NCBI RefSeq assembly: GCF_900089955.1
Contig: NZ_FLQX01000001.1
Location: forward strand, 62,001 to 126,000
Direction of reading: 5' to 3'
Source: Candidatus Accumulibacter aalborgensis
Lineage (GTDB): Bacteria > Pseudomonadota > Gammaproteobacteria > Burkholderiales > Rhodocyclaceae
Length of the DNA: 64,000 nt
The position numbers were made by a program, and so were the translations under genes. Within the stretch, counting starts at the first letter, position 1, and each line of letters starts with the position of its first letter. Positions 17,764-27,377 of the stretch are shown piece by piece. The notes beneath the pieces are model-generated. The model had not been told where the DNA came from, did not search any database, and was given only the letters and a program-made list of their open reading frames with translations.

Positions 17764-19193
17764 TGCCGTGCCTCGTTCATCAGCCCGCGAATATCGACGA
17801 AATGCCCGAAGACCGCGGCGGCGGCGGCCATCGCCGGCGAGACCAGATGCGTGCGGCCGCCCTGGCCCTGGCGTCCTTCGAAGTTGCGATTGGAGGTCGA
17901 GGCACAACGCTCACCCGGTTCCAGGCGGTCGGCGTTCATGGCCAGACACATCGAGCAGCCGGGCTCGCGCCATTCGAAGCCGGCGGCGAGGAAATCCTTG
18001 TCCAGCCCTTCCGCCTCGGCTTGCGACTTCACCAGTCCGGAGCCCGGGACGACGATCGCCAGCTTGACGTTGCTCGCCACCCGGCGACCCTGCGCGACAG
18101 CCCAGCGCGCCACGGCGGCGGCCTGGCGCAGATCTTCGATGCGCGAATTGGTACACGAACCGATGAAGGCCTTGTCAATGGCGATCTCCGCGATCGGCGT
18201 ACCGGCGGTCAGCCCCATGTACGCCAGTGCACGCTCCCAGTCGGCCTTCTTGACCGCCGTCGGGGCGTCGATCGGGTTCGGCACCCGGTCCTCGACCGAC
18301 AACACCATTTCCGGCGACGTTCCCCAGGTCACCTGCGGCTTGATCAGCGCCGCGTCGAACTCGATGACCGCATCGAACGGCGCGCCTTCGTCGGAATGCA
18401 GGGTACGCCAGCAGGCTACGGCCTGCTGCCAATCGTCGCCCTTCGGCGCCTGTGGGCGGCCTTCGACGTAGGCGATGGTCTTCTCGTCCGCGGCCACCAT
18501 GCCGGCGCGCGCGCCGGCTTCGATGGCCATGTTGCACAGCGTCATGCGGCCTTCCATCGACAGCGCGCGGATCGCGGCGCCGCCGAATTCGACCGCATAG
18601 CCGTTGCCGCCCGCGGTGCCGATGCGGCCGATGATCGCCAGAGCGACATCCTTGGCCGTCAAGCCGGCCGGCAGTTCGCCGTCCACCTTGACCAGCATGG
18701 CCTTCGACTTCTTCTGCCACAGGCATTGCGTGGCCAGCACCTGTTCGACTTCGGAGGTGCCGATGCCGAAGGCCAGCGCAGCGAAAGCGCCGTGCGTGCT
18801 GGTATGCGAGTCGCCACAGACCAGCGTGGCACCAGGCAGCGTGAAGCCCTGTTCCGGGCCGATGACGTGCACGATGCCCTGGCGGCTGTCGTCCATGCGG
18901 AATTCATTGAGGCCGAACTCGACGCAGTTGGCGTCGAGCGTTTCCACCTGGGTACGCGAGACCGGATCGACGATGCCCGCTGCGCGGTCGGTGGTCGGCA
19001 CGTTGTGGTCGGGGGTCGCCAGAACCGTCTTCGCCTGCCACAGCCGCCGACCCGCCAGCTTGAGACCCTCGAAGGCCTGCGGGCTGGTGACTTCATGAAC
19101 CAGATGGCGGTCGACATAGATCAGCGCCGTGCCATTGTCTTCCTGATGGACGACGTGCGCGTCCCAGAGTTTGTCGTAGAGGGTGCGTGCCAT
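17760..19193 (-). CDS. leuC: 3-isopropylmalate dehydratase, large subunit
   Basis: 477 residues from [15 protein letters not shown]. The [4Fe-4S] aconitase-family segments are visible: [27 protein letters not shown], and the C-terminal GCSMCLAMN, which provide the three cluster cysteines. [19 protein letters not shown] closes the active site. It needs an Fe-S cluster, supplied by the isc system encoded about 10 kb away. The frame upstream of 19193 lacks similarity. Confidence 0.96.
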   Translation of the reverse strand: MARTLYDKLWDAHVVHQEDNGTALIYVDRHLVHEVTSPQAFEGLKLAGRRLWQAKTVLATPDHNVPTTDRAAGIVDPVSRTQVETLDANCVEFGLNEFRMDDSRQGIVHVIGPEQGFTLPGATLVCGDSHTSTHGAFAALAFGIGTSEVEQVLATQCLWQKKSKAMLVKVDGELPAGLTAKDVALAIIGRIGTAGGNGYAVEFGGAAIRALSMEGRMTLCNMAIEAGARAGMVAADEKTIAYVEGRPQAPKGDDWQQAVACWRTLHSDEGAPFDAVIEFDAALIKPQVTWGTSPEMVLSVEDRVPNPIDAPTAVKKADWERALAYMGLTAGTPIAEIAIDKAFIGSCTNSRIEDLRQAAAVARWAVAQGRRVASNVKLAIVVPGSGLVKSQAEAEGLDKDFLAAGFEWREPGCSMCLAMNADRLEPGERCASTSNRNFEGRQGQGGRTHLVSPAMAAAAAVFGHFVDIRGLMNEARQ

Positions 19194-19261
19194 GATTGAT
19201 TTGCCAGCGCGAAAAAAGGAGGGATGAATTATCGCATTGTCGGGGCGTCGGTCGTCAGAAT

Positions 19262-20842
19262 TCAGCCCTTGTCGGGTGCGCCCTTGTCCACCAGGCGTAT
19301 CAGCGCGTATTCCATGCTGTCGGACAGCGCTCGCCAACTGGCGTCGATGATATTCGCATTGGCGCCGACGGTCGTCCACGCTTCCGTGCCACTCTGGAAA
19401 TCGATCAGGACGCGCGTGTTCGCCGCGGTGCCAGCGGTCCCGCCGAGAATACGCACCTTGTAGTCGGCGAGGCGGACCGTGCGCAGAATCGGATAATGAT
19501 CGACCAGCGCCTCCTGCAGCGCGCTGGCCAGCGCATTGACCGGACCATTGCCTTCGGCGGCGGTGAATTTGATCAGTTCGCCCACTTTCACCTTGACCGT
19601 CGCTTCGGCGACCAGCCCGCGGCCATGCCGTCTTTCGGTGATCGCGAAATAATCGAGGAGTTCGAACGGGCGGCGGTAGTCAGCCCGCAGGCGGTGGAAC
19701 ATCAGCTCAACGCTGGCCTCTGCGGCCTCGAAGGTGAAACCCTCGTGCTCCAGGTGCTTGATCTGCGCGAGGACATGCTGCGCGGCCTCGTTGTCAAGGT
19801 CGAGCCCCATCCTGCGCGCCTGCAGAACGATATTGCCGCGACCGGACAACTCCGAGGTCACCGAGCGCATCATATTGCCCACTCGTTCCGGGTCGATGTG
19901 TTGGTAGGTGTCGGCCGATTTGAGAATCGCCGCCACGTGGATGCCGCCCTTGTGGGCGAACGCCGAATGACCCGTATAGGGCTGGTGGTCGTTGTGCTTG
20001 AGGTTGGCCACTTCCGCGACGTATCGCGAAAGAGTCGTCAGCTCGCGCAGCTTTTCTTCCGGCAGCACCGCGTAGCCCATCTTCAATTGCAGATTGGGCA
20101 GGATGGTCACCAGGTCGGCATTGCCGACGCGCTCGCCATAGCCGTTGATCGTTCCCTGCACCATGGTCGCTCCAGAACGTACCGCAGCCAGCGAATTGGC
20201 CACCCCGCAACCGGTGTCGTTGTGGCAATGGACTCCAATTTGCGCGCCGGGCAGACGCGCCGCCACCTCGCGCGTCATCGCCTCCATCTCCCAGGGCAGC
20301 CGGCCGCCGTTGGTTTCGCAGAGGACCAGCCAGTCGGCACCGGCTGCCGCCGCAGCGCGCAGGGTCGCCAGCGCATAATCCGGGTTGGCGAGGAAGCCGT
20401 CGTAGAAATGCTCGGCGTCGAACACCACCTCCTTGCCCCTCGCCTTCATCCAGGCGACGCTGTCGCCAATCATCGCCAGGTTTTCCGCCAGCGTCGTGGA
20501 CAGCACCTGGGTGACGTGGTAGTCCCATGACTTGCCGACCAGAGTCACCACCGGCGTACCGGCAACGACCAGCGCGCGCAGGTTGGTATCGTCGTCGCAG
20601 GAGCCGTTGGGGTTGCGCGTGCGCCCGAAGGCGGCCAGTCGCGCCGGCAGGTTCATGCTCACAGCACGGGCAAAGAAATCGGCGTCCTTGGGGTTGGAAC
20701 CCGGCCAGCCGCATTCGATGTAATGCATGCCGAAGGCCGCCAGTCGCTGCGCGATGGTCAGCTTGTCTTCAACGGAAAGCGAGATGTCTTCACGCTGCGA
20801 ACCGTCACGCAGCGTAGTGTCATAGAGAAGGATCGAGGTCAT
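19262..20842 (-). CDS. cimA: Citramalate synthase
   Basis: 526 residues. The start [12 protein letters not shown] is the DRE-TIM metallolyase signature, [17 protein letters not shown] carries the metal-binding histidines, and [12 protein letters not shown] follows. Length and the C-terminal regulatory domain (about 400-526) fit CimA/LeuA-type synthases. The sequence near residues 40-55 ([15 protein letters not shown]) is typical of CimA rather than LeuA. It makes citramalate from pyruvate and acetyl-CoA for isoleucine synthesis. LeuCD next door can process citramalate, so the neighbourhood is consistent. Confidence 0.9.
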   Translation of the reverse strand: MTSILLYDTTLRDGSQREDISLSVEDKLTIAQRLAAFGMHYIECGWPGSNPKDADFFARAVSMNLPARLAAFGRTRNPNGSCDDDTNLRALVVAGTPVVTLVGKSWDYHVTQVLSTTLAENLAMIGDSVAWMKARGKEVVFDAEHFYDGFLANPDYALATLRAAAAAGADWLVLCETNGGRLPWEMEAMTREVAARLPGAQIGVHCHNDTGCGVANSLAAVRSGATMVQGTINGYGERVGNADLVTILPNLQLKMGYAVLPEEKLRELTTLSRYVAEVANLKHNDHQPYTGHSAFAHKGGIHVAAILKSADTYQHIDPERVGNMMRSVTSELSGRGNIVLQARRMGLDLDNEAAQHVLAQIKHLEHEGFTFEAAEASVELMFHRLRADYRRPFELLDYFAITERRHGRGLVAEATVKVKVGELIKFTAAEGNGPVNALASALQEALVDHYPILRTVRLADYKVRILGGTAGTAANTRVLIDFQSGTEAWTTVGANANIIDASWRALSDSMEYALIRLVDKGAPDKG

Positions 20843-20917
20843 GGGCAGGGTGGAGTTCAGGAAACTAGACAGACCCTATTCTAACGCAGGTGGCAAGTAC
20901 CTCGTCAGCGTGTCGCT

Positions 20918-21127
20918 TTACCCGCCCCGCTTCATCCCCAGCCTGACCATGATGCTCTCGGCCGGACAGAAGCGAGTGAAGCCGCTCTGCAGCAGGTTCG
21001 CGCCGACGAAGACGGTGAACCACAGGAAGTATTTCGACACGAACAGCGGACTGTCCACGACGCCAAGAGCGAGTGAAATGAGGATGAAACTGCCGGCCAT
21101 GATGCGGACGGCGCGATCGGTCGTCAT
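20918..21127 (-). CDS. DUF2892 (YgaP-type) membrane protein
   Basis: 69 residues from MTTDRAVRIMAG, with two membrane helices (FILISLALGVV and YFLWFTVFVGANLLQSGF) and the family ending TRFCPAESIMVRLGMK. DUF2892 often forms the membrane part of rhodanese proteins such as YgaP, or stands alone. The ATG overlaps the RND transporter stop by 4 bp, so it is likely co-expressed with the pump. Function unknown. Confidence 0.85.
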   Translation of the reverse strand: MTTDRAVRIMAGSFILISLALGVVDSPLFVSKYFLWFTVFVGANLLQSGFTRFCPAESIMVRLGMKRGG

Positions 21128-24100
21128 GTCTGATGGTCCTTTCTGAACGCTGCGTAGTAAAGCACCGGGATCACGATCAGCGTGAGCAGGGTGGAGACGA
21201 AGATCCCGAAGATCAGGCTGATCGCCAGCCCGTTGAAAATCGGGTCGTCCAGGATGAACAGCGCGCCGAGCATCGCGGCCAGCGCGGTAAGCGCGATCGG
21301 CTTGGCGCGCACGGCGGCCGACTGGATGATCGCTGCGCGCAGATCGATTCCTTCCGCGACCTGCTGGCGGATGAAATCGACCAGCAGGATCGAGTTGCGG
21401 ACGATGATGCCGGCGAGCGCGATCATGCCGATCATCGAGGTCGCCGTGTATTGACTGCCCAGCAGCGCGTGCCCCGGCATGACGCCGATGACGGTCAGCG
21501 GAATCGGCGCCATGATGATCAGCGGCACGAGGTAGCTCTTGAAATGTGCGACGACCAGGAGATAGATCAGGATCAGGCCGACCGCGTAGGCGATACCCAT
21601 GTCGCGGAAGGTCTCGTAGGTTACCTGCCACTCGCCGTCCCACTTGATGCTGTAGGCTGCGTCGGGGGCGGCTGGCTGGCGGATGAACCACTCGCCGAGA
21701 GTTCCTGCGCCGTGGTCGAGACCGTCGAGCGACCGGCCGACGAGTTCGGCGCGCGCTGCGAACATGCCATAGAGCGGCGAATCGAGCTGACCACCCATGT
21801 CGGCGACGACGTAGACCACCGGCAGCAGGTCCTTGTGATATACGACCGTTTCGCGTGGCTGTTCGCGCACCTCGACCAGTTCCGAGACCGGCACCAGCCG
21901 GCCGGCACGCGAACGTACGCGGAGCTGGAGCAGCGCGTCGAGCGAACTCTGCTGTTCGGCTGGCAGCGTCAGGCGGACCGGAATCTCGAACTTCGACTCG
22001 GTGTTATGCACGGGAGTGACGTCCTCGCCGGCCAGCCCCATGCGCACCACCTCGACGATATCGCTCTGCGCGACGTCGAGCAGCGCCGCCTTGTTCTGCA
22101 GGACATGCAGAATCGTCTTGCTGCCTGCAGCGGTCACCGAATCGTCAACCCCGACGAGATCGGGCGTGCTTTCGAGGACCTTGCGCACTTCCCTGGCCAC
22201 CGCGATCTGGCCCCGGTAATCGGGCCCGTAGACCTCGGCAACGATCGGTGACAGCACCGGCGGCCCCGGCGGCACTTCGACGACCTTGGCGTTGCCACCT
22301 GCCCGTCGGCCGATGGTCTCGACGGCTGCGCGCAGCGATACGGCAATCTCGTGGCTCTGTCGTTCGCGCTGCCGGTGGTCGACCAGGTTGACCTGCAGGT
22401 CACCCAGTTCCGGCGCAGCGCGCAGGTAGTATTGGCGGACCAGGCCGTTGAAGTTGATCGGGCTGGCGGTGCCGGCGTAGGCCTGGTAGTCGCTGACTTC
22501 CGGCACCTTGACGACCTCGGCGCCGATCTCGCGCAGCACGCGCGCCGTTTCCTCGAGCGGCGTGCCTACCGGCATGTCGAGAACGACCTGGAACTCGCTC
22601 TTGTTGTCGAAAGGCAGCATCTTGAGGACGACCAGCTTGAGGCCGGCGAGCGCCAGCGAGCCGAGGATCAGCAGCCCGATGGCGAGCAGCAGCCAGCGCC
22701 GTGCTCGCTGGCCGGTCTGGGCGTCGAGGAAGGGCGTCAGCAGGCGGCGGAACAGTCGCTCGAGGCGGCTCGCCACCGGCGCGTCGGCGGCAGGCGCGTG
22801 CGGCGCGGCGGCGAGCAGGCGTGCGGCCAGCCACGGTGTGACGACGAAGGCGACGGCCAGCGAGATGAACATCCCGAGCGACGCGTTGATCGGGATCGGG
22901 CTCATGTACGGCCCCATCAAGCCGGTGACGAAGGCCATCGGCAGCAGCGCGGCGATCACCGTGAAGGTGGCCAGGATCGTCGGACCGCCGACTTCATCAA
23001 CCGCCAGAGGGATGATCTCGAGCAGCGGTTGGCCGGGCCGCAGGGTCTGCCAGCGATGGATGTTCTCGACGACGACGATGGCGTCGTCGACCAGGATGCC
23101 GATCGAGAAGATCAGCGCGAACAGCGACACCCGGTTGAGCGTGAATCCCCAGGCCCAGGAGGCAAAGAGCGTCGCCGCCAGCGTCAGGCTGACGGCGACG
23201 CCGACGATCAGCGCCTCGCGGCGGCCGAGGGCGAAGAAGACCAGCAGGACGACGAAAGCGGTGACGAAGAACAGCTTGCCAATCAGCTTCTGCGCCTTGT
23301 CCGTCGCCGTCTGGCCGTAGTTGCGGCTGACCGTGACCTCGACGCCTGCCGGGATCAGCGTCCCCCTGAGCGAATCGACGCGCGCGATCAGCGCATTGGC
23401 GACGTCGGCCGCATTGACGCCGGGCTTTTTCGAGATCTGCACGGTCACCGCCGGAAATTCACCGTCGCGGTTGGCGAACCAGACGTAGCGGCGAGGCTGA
23501 TCCGGTCCATCCTCGACGCTCGCGACGTCGCCCATGAACACCGGCTTGCGCGCGTCGGCGCTGCCGCGAACGGCGACGACGAGCTGCCTCACGTCGGCCG
23601 CCGACTCGAGATAGGTGCCGGTCTGCACCAGCACTTCGCGGTTGCCGGCGACGACGCTACCGGAAGACTGCAGCGCGTTGCCAACGCGCAGCGCAGCGGC
23701 CAGATCCAGCGGCGTGACGGCGAAGGCGTTCATTTGCTCGCTATCCATCAGCACGCGCAGCACGTGATCGGGGCCGCCAAGAGTGGACACGTCGCGCGTC
23801 CCCGGGACACGCTTTAACTCGATTTCGGCCGCGCGCGCCACCTGCTGCAGATCGAACGCCGAGCGGCCTGGGTCAGCAGTCCAGAAGGTCAGCGCAACGA
23901 TCGGCACGTCGTCGATGCCTTCCGGCTTGATGGTCGGCTCGAGCACACCGAGGTTCGGTGCCAGCCAGTCGCGATGCGAATTCACCGTGTCGTAGAGGCG
24001 CACGACGGCATCGTTGTATTTGACGCCAACGGCGAACTGCACGGTCACCACCGCCATTCCCGGTCGCGACAGCGAATAGACGTGCTCGATTCCCGACATG

Positions 24101-24327
24101 CGCGACAAGACCTGTTCGGCAGGCGTCGCCACCAGGTTTTCGACATCGCGGACCGATGCCCCGGGGAAGGGAATGAAAACGTCGGCCATGGTCACGTCGA
24201 TCTGCGGCTCTTCCTCGCGCGGCGTGACCAGGGTCGCGAAAAGGCCCATCAGCAAGGCCACCAGCGCCAGCAGCGGCGTCATCTGCGAGCTGGCGAAAAG
24301 ACGGGCGATACGGCCGGAAACACCCAT
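21124..24327 (-). CDS. RND-family efflux transporter permease
   Basis: 1067 residues, standard for the family. N-terminal helix followed by periplasmic segment PREEEPQIDVTMADVFIPFPGAS, and the central block GILVDDAIVVVENIHRW with the intramembrane acidic residues of the proton relay. The second half has GIIVRNSILLVDFIRQ. It exports substrate with the adaptor encoded 4 bp upstream. No TolC-type outer-membrane gene is present in the window, so a shared one must be used. Substrate not deducible. Confidence 0.93.
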   Translation of the reverse strand: MGVSGRIARLFASSQMTPLLALVALLMGLFATLVTPREEEPQIDVTMADVFIPFPGASVRDVENLVATPAEQVLSRMSGIEHVYSLSRPGMAVVTVQFAVGVKYNDAVVRLYDTVNSHRDWLAPNLGVLEPTIKPEGIDDVPIVALTFWTADPGRSAFDLQQVARAAEIELKRVPGTRDVSTLGGPDHVLRVLMDSEQMNAFAVTPLDLAAALRVGNALQSSGSVVAGNREVLVQTGTYLESAADVRQLVVAVRGSADARKPVFMGDVASVEDGPDQPRRYVWFANRDGEFPAVTVQISKKPGVNAADVANALIARVDSLRGTLIPAGVEVTVSRNYGQTATDKAQKLIGKLFFVTAFVVLLVFFALGRREALIVGVAVSLTLAATLFASWAWGFTLNRVSLFALIFSIGILVDDAIVVVENIHRWQTLRPGQPLLEIIPLAVDEVGGPTILATFTVIAALLPMAFVTGLMGPYMSPIPINASLGMFISLAVAFVVTPWLAARLLAAAPHAPAADAPVASRLERLFRRLLTPFLDAQTGQRARRWLLLAIGLLILGSLALAGLKLVVLKMLPFDNKSEFQVVLDMPVGTPLEETARVLREIGAEVVKVPEVSDYQAYAGTASPINFNGLVRQYYLRAAPELGDLQVNLVDHRQRERQSHEIAVSLRAAVETIGRRAGGNAKVVEVPPGPPVLSPIVAEVYGPDYRGQIAVAREVRKVLESTPDLVGVDDSVTAAGSKTILHVLQNKAALLDVAQSDIVEVVRMGLAGEDVTPVHNTESKFEIPVRLTLPAEQQSSLDALLQLRVRSRAGRLVPVSELVEVREQPRETVVYHKDLLPVVYVVADMGGQLDSPLYGMFAARAELVGRSLDGLDHGAGTLGEWFIRQPAAPDAAYSIKWDGEWQVTYETFRDMGIAYAVGLILIYLLVVAHFKSYLVPLIIMAPIPLTVIGVMPGHALLGSQYTATSMIGMIALAGIIVRNSILLVDFIRQQVAEGIDLRAAIIQSAAVRAKPIALTALAAMLGALFILDDPIFNGLAISLIFGIFVSTLLTLIVIPVLYYAAFRKDHQT

Positions 24328-24331
24328 CGGC

Positions 24332-25354
24332 TCAGTGACCCGGCGGGCTGGCGGATTTCAGATGGACGGCCGCCTTCACCGGATCGAGGACGACGCGCTC
24401 GCCGGCCCGCAAGCCGGCGAGCACCTCGACCTCGTTGATCCCGACCGGCTCGCCGAGGCGCAACTGGCGCAGGGAAAGCGTTCCCTGTTCCGCCTGCACA
24501 TAGACCACGGCAAGCTCACCACGGCGCACGATGGCGGTCTGGGGCACGGTCATTTTGCTGGCCCGACCGATGACGAAGTGCACGCGCGCATGCATGCCGG
24601 GAACGATGTCGCTGATCCCGGCCGGCAAGCTGACGCGCACCGGCGAGACATGCGTCGCTGCGTCGGCAGTCGGCAGCAGGGTGACGCTGGCTGCATCTAC
24701 CCATTTGCCCAGTTCCGAAAACTCGACCCTCGCCTGCTGCACGGCGCGCATCTGCGGCAAGCGGTACTGCGGGATACTGGCGGTGACCCGCAGGCCGTTC
24801 GGATCGTGGATGGTCAACAGCGGTTTGCCCGGCACTGCCATTTCCCCCAGTTCGGTCAGCCGCTGAGCGACGATACCAGAGATCGGCGCGCGCACCGTCG
24901 CATGCCCGGCGCCGACCGTGGCCTGCCCATAGGTCGCCTGTGCGGCATCGAGGTCTGCTCTTGCCTTGTCCACCGCCGCCTGGCTGACGAAGCCTTGCTG
25001 GCGAAGGCTCATGTTGCGCTGATAGGCGGCCTTGGCGTTGACATACTGCGCCGAGGCACCGGCTGCGGCTTCGAGCGCTTCACGGGCGTCGATCTTCATC
25101 AAGAGGTCGCCTTTGCGCACCGCCTGGCCGGCATCCACATGCACCTCGACGACCCGCCCGGAAACCTGCGCCGCCACCGTCGCCTGATTGACCGCTTCGA
25201 CCAATGCTTCCGCGGGCAGCATCAGATCAACCGGATGGGGCTGGGCGATGATCGTTGGCAGGCCTTGCGCGTGTACCGTCAGCGAAGCGGCCGCAAGCAG
25301 GCTGACGAGCAGCGGCTGCCAGCCTGACCAGCGATGTCGAGCCTTGATTCTCAT
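24332..25354 (-). CDS. RND efflux periplasmic adaptor subunit
   Basis: 340 residues from the ATG at 25354. Signal peptide (about 1-30), a biotinyl-lipoyl half (VAAQVSGRVVEVHVDAGQAVRKGD), a helical hairpin with ANAKAAYQRN-type heptads (about 80-130), then beta-barrel and membrane-proximal domains (APISGIVAQRLTELGEMA). It bridges the inner-membrane pump to an outer-membrane channel. First gene of the pump operon. Confidence 0.92.
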   Translation of the reverse strand: MRIKARHRWSGWQPLLVSLLAAASLTVHAQGLPTIIAQPHPVDLMLPAEALVEAVNQATVAAQVSGRVVEVHVDAGQAVRKGDLLMKIDAREALEAAAGASAQYVNAKAAYQRNMSLRQQGFVSQAAVDKARADLDAAQATYGQATVGAGHATVRAPISGIVAQRLTELGEMAVPGKPLLTIHDPNGLRVTASIPQYRLPQMRAVQQARVEFSELGKWVDAASVTLLPTADAATHVSPVRVSLPAGISDIVPGMHARVHFVIGRASKMTVPQTAIVRRGELAVVYVQAEQGTLSLRQLRLGEPVGINEVEVLAGLRAGERVVLDPVKAAVHLKSASPPGH

Positions 25355-25355
25355 G

Positions 25356-25380
25356 CATATAAGGATATACTGATATACAT
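25356..25380 (-). promoter_or_regulatory. AT-rich repeat region upstream of the efflux operon
   Basis: A direct repeat GATATAC (25364-25370) / GATATAC (25372-25378) inside a strikingly AT-rich stretch just upstream of the adaptor ATG. It may be an operator or part of the promoter (TATATC-like -10). No regulator gene is adjacent. Confidence 0.35.
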
Positions 25381-25428
25381 GAGAAGACAAGGTCGGCGTA
25401 TTGACTCTCCTGCTCGGTGTCAGGGCGA

Positions 25429-26010
25429 TCACCTCAAAACGCCGGGCAGGTCGCCAATCGATGCCAGACGCCGCCAGTCGAAATGGGGACCCGGATCAGA
25501 CTTTCGCCCCGGCGACACGTCGCGGTGCCCAACGACCGCGTCGACGGGGTAGTGAGCACTGAGCCGCGCGACCACCGTCAGGAGGCGCGTATATTGCACG
25601 TCCTCGAAGGGCAACTCGTCGCAGCCCTCCAGTTCAATCCCGACCGAAAAGTCGTTGCAGCGCTGGCGTCCATGCCAGGAAGAAAGACCTGCATGCCAGG
25701 CGCGCTGCCGGCAGGAGACGAACTGGATCAACTCGCCATCGCGCCGAACGAGAAAGTGGGCCGAGACGCGTAGCGCGCTGATCTGACTGAAGTAGGGGTG
25801 GGCAGCCGGGTCGAGTCGATTGCTGAACAGTTGTACGATACCGTCACCGCCGAACTGCCCCGGCGGCAAGCTGATCGCGTGGACGACGATCAGCGATACC
25901 GCCTCGCCCTGCGGACGGTCATCGTGGTTGGGCGATTCGAGACGAAGCGCATCGCCAAGCCAGCCGTCAGGACTGATGCCGGACGCGAGGTTGGAAAGCA
26001 GCCGGTTCAC
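25429..26010 (-). CDS. ampD: AmpD, 1,6-anhydro-N-acetylmuramyl-L-alanine amidase
   Basis: 193 residues. Zinc ligand His44 (IVVHAISLP), FVSCRQRAWHAGLSSWHG, SVGIELEG and VVGHRDVSPGRKSDPGPHF give the amidase_2 catalytic set. It recycles muropeptides in the cytoplasm. The ATG overlaps the pilR stop by 4 bp, so it shares the pilSR transcription unit. Confidence 0.95.
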   Translation of the reverse strand: MNRLLSNLASGISPDGWLGDALRLESPNHDDRPQGEAVSLIVVHAISLPPGQFGGDGIVQLFSNRLDPAAHPYFSQISALRVSAHFLVRRDGELIQFVSCRQRAWHAGLSSWHGRQRCNDFSVGIELEGCDELPFEDVQYTRLLTVVARLSAHYPVDAVVGHRDVSPGRKSDPGPHFDWRRLASIGDLPGVLR

Positions 26011-27377
26011 TCTTCGATACCGAGGCGTTCGATGCGATAGCGCAGCGAGCGAAAGGTCACGCCGAGCAGCCGCGCAGCGGCGGTGCGGTTGAACGATGTC
26101 TTGGCCAAGGCCTCAAGGATCGCCAGCCTCTCGACACGGTTGATGTAGTCGTCAAGCGTTTCGCCTTCACGGCCGGCGCTGTCGCTGACCGCCACTTGCG
26201 GCGCCAACTGAAGGTCGTCAAGCACCACCGTACCATTGTTGCACAGCGCTGTGGCGCGTTCGAGGATGTTCTCGAGCTCGCGTACATTGCCCGGAAAGCT
26301 GTACGCCTGCAGCGCCTGCATCGCCGGAGGTCCCAGGCACGGCGGCTGGGCGCCACAGATGCGCAGCAGCAGCGCCTCGACCAGGGGCGCCACATCTTCC
26401 GGGCGCTCGCGCAGCGGTGGCATCTTGAGCTCGATGACGTTCAGGCGGTAATAGAGATCCTGTCGAAACGTGCCGCTATCGACGCAGTCCTTGAGCATGC
26501 GGTGAGTCGCCGAGATGATGCGCACATCGACGGCTTCTTCGGCCGGACTGCCAACCTTGCGCACCCTCTTTTCCTGGATCGCGCGCAGGAGCTTGACCTG
26601 CATCAGCAGCGGCAGGTCGGCTACCTCGTCGAGGAACAGCGTCCCTCCCCGGGCGGCTTCAAAAAAGCCGCCGCGATCGCTGTCGGCACCGGTGAACGCG
26701 CCCTTGCGATAGCCGAAGAATTCGCTCTCCATGAGGTTTTCGGGAATTGCTCCGCAGTTCACCGGGATGAAGGGCGCCGCGTGGCGCGCGCTGTGATCGT
26801 GGATCAGGCGCGCAGCAAGCTCCTTGCCAGTTCCGGACTCACCGGAGATATAGACCGGAGCCTGGCTACGGGCCAGCTTGTCGATCATTTGACGAACGTG
26901 CTCGATCGCCGCCGACTCGCCGATCAGTTGCCCGCCAGAGACAAAGTCCTGCCCGCCGTCCACCGTGCCAGCCTGACGCGGAAGGCTGAGCGCCGACCGG
27001 ATCAGGCTGCGCAGTTGCTCCAGCGACACCGGCTTGGCCAGATAATCGAAAGCCCCTGCCTTGAGCGCAGCGACCGCGTTCTGCGCGTTACCGAAGGCGG
27101 TGATCACGACCACCGGCGTAGCCCCATAGCGCTCGGCGATCAGCCTTACGATCTCCAGGCCTTCCCCGTCAGGCAAGCGCATGTCGGTCAGGCACAGTTG
27201 ATAGTGCTGCTGTTCGAGGAATTGCCGGGCCTCGGCGACGCTTGCCGCACAGTCTGCAGATAGCCCCATACGCGCCATCGTCAAATCCAGCAGTTCGCGA
27301 ATATCGGCCTCGTCGTCGACCACCAGCACCCTTGCCAAGTCGCCGCGCGGGCGACGCTCCGCCTTGCCTACCGACAT
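26007..27377 (-). CDS. pilR: PilR, sigma-54 response regulator
   Basis: 456 residues. Receiver domain with VLVVDDEADIRELL and phospho-acceptor Asp in LTDMRLPDGEG; AAA+ domain with Walker A GESGTGKEL, the sigma-54 contact loop GAFTGAD, and Walker B GGTLFLDEV; a Fis-type helix-turn-helix at the C terminus (TAAARLLGVTFRSLRYRIERLG). PilR activates pilin genes at -24/-12 promoters. Adjacent to pilS and ampD, as in other betaproteobacteria. Confidence 0.93.
   Translation of the reverse strand: MSVGKAERRPRGDLARVLVVDDEADIRELLDLTMARMGLSADCAASVAEARQFLEQQHYQLCLTDMRLPDGEGLEIVRLIAERYGATPVVVITAFGNAQNAVAALKAGAFDYLAKPVSLEQLRSLIRSALSLPRQAGTVDGGQDFVSGGQLIGESAAIEHVRQMIDKLARSQAPVYISGESGTGKELAARLIHDHSARHAAPFIPVNCGAIPENLMESEFFGYRKGAFTGADSDRGGFFEAARGGTLFLDEVADLPLLMQVKLLRAIQEKRVRKVGSPAEEAVDVRIISATHRMLKDCVDSGTFRQDLYYRLNVIELKMPPLRERPEDVAPLVEALLLRICGAQPPCLGPPAMQALQAYSFPGNVRELENILERATALCNNGTVVLDDLQLAPQVAVSDSAGREGETLDDYINRVERLAILEALAKTSFNRTAAARLLGVTFRSLRYRIERLGIEE

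Noticed and set aside
17739-20530. Long plus-strand frames opposite leuC and cimA
   Set aside because: Mirror frames of well-conserved genes, without motifs or ribosome sites.
22351-23817. Plus-strand frame opposite the RND permease
   Set aside because: Arg/Asp/Gln-rich product typical of antisense to a membrane protein gene.
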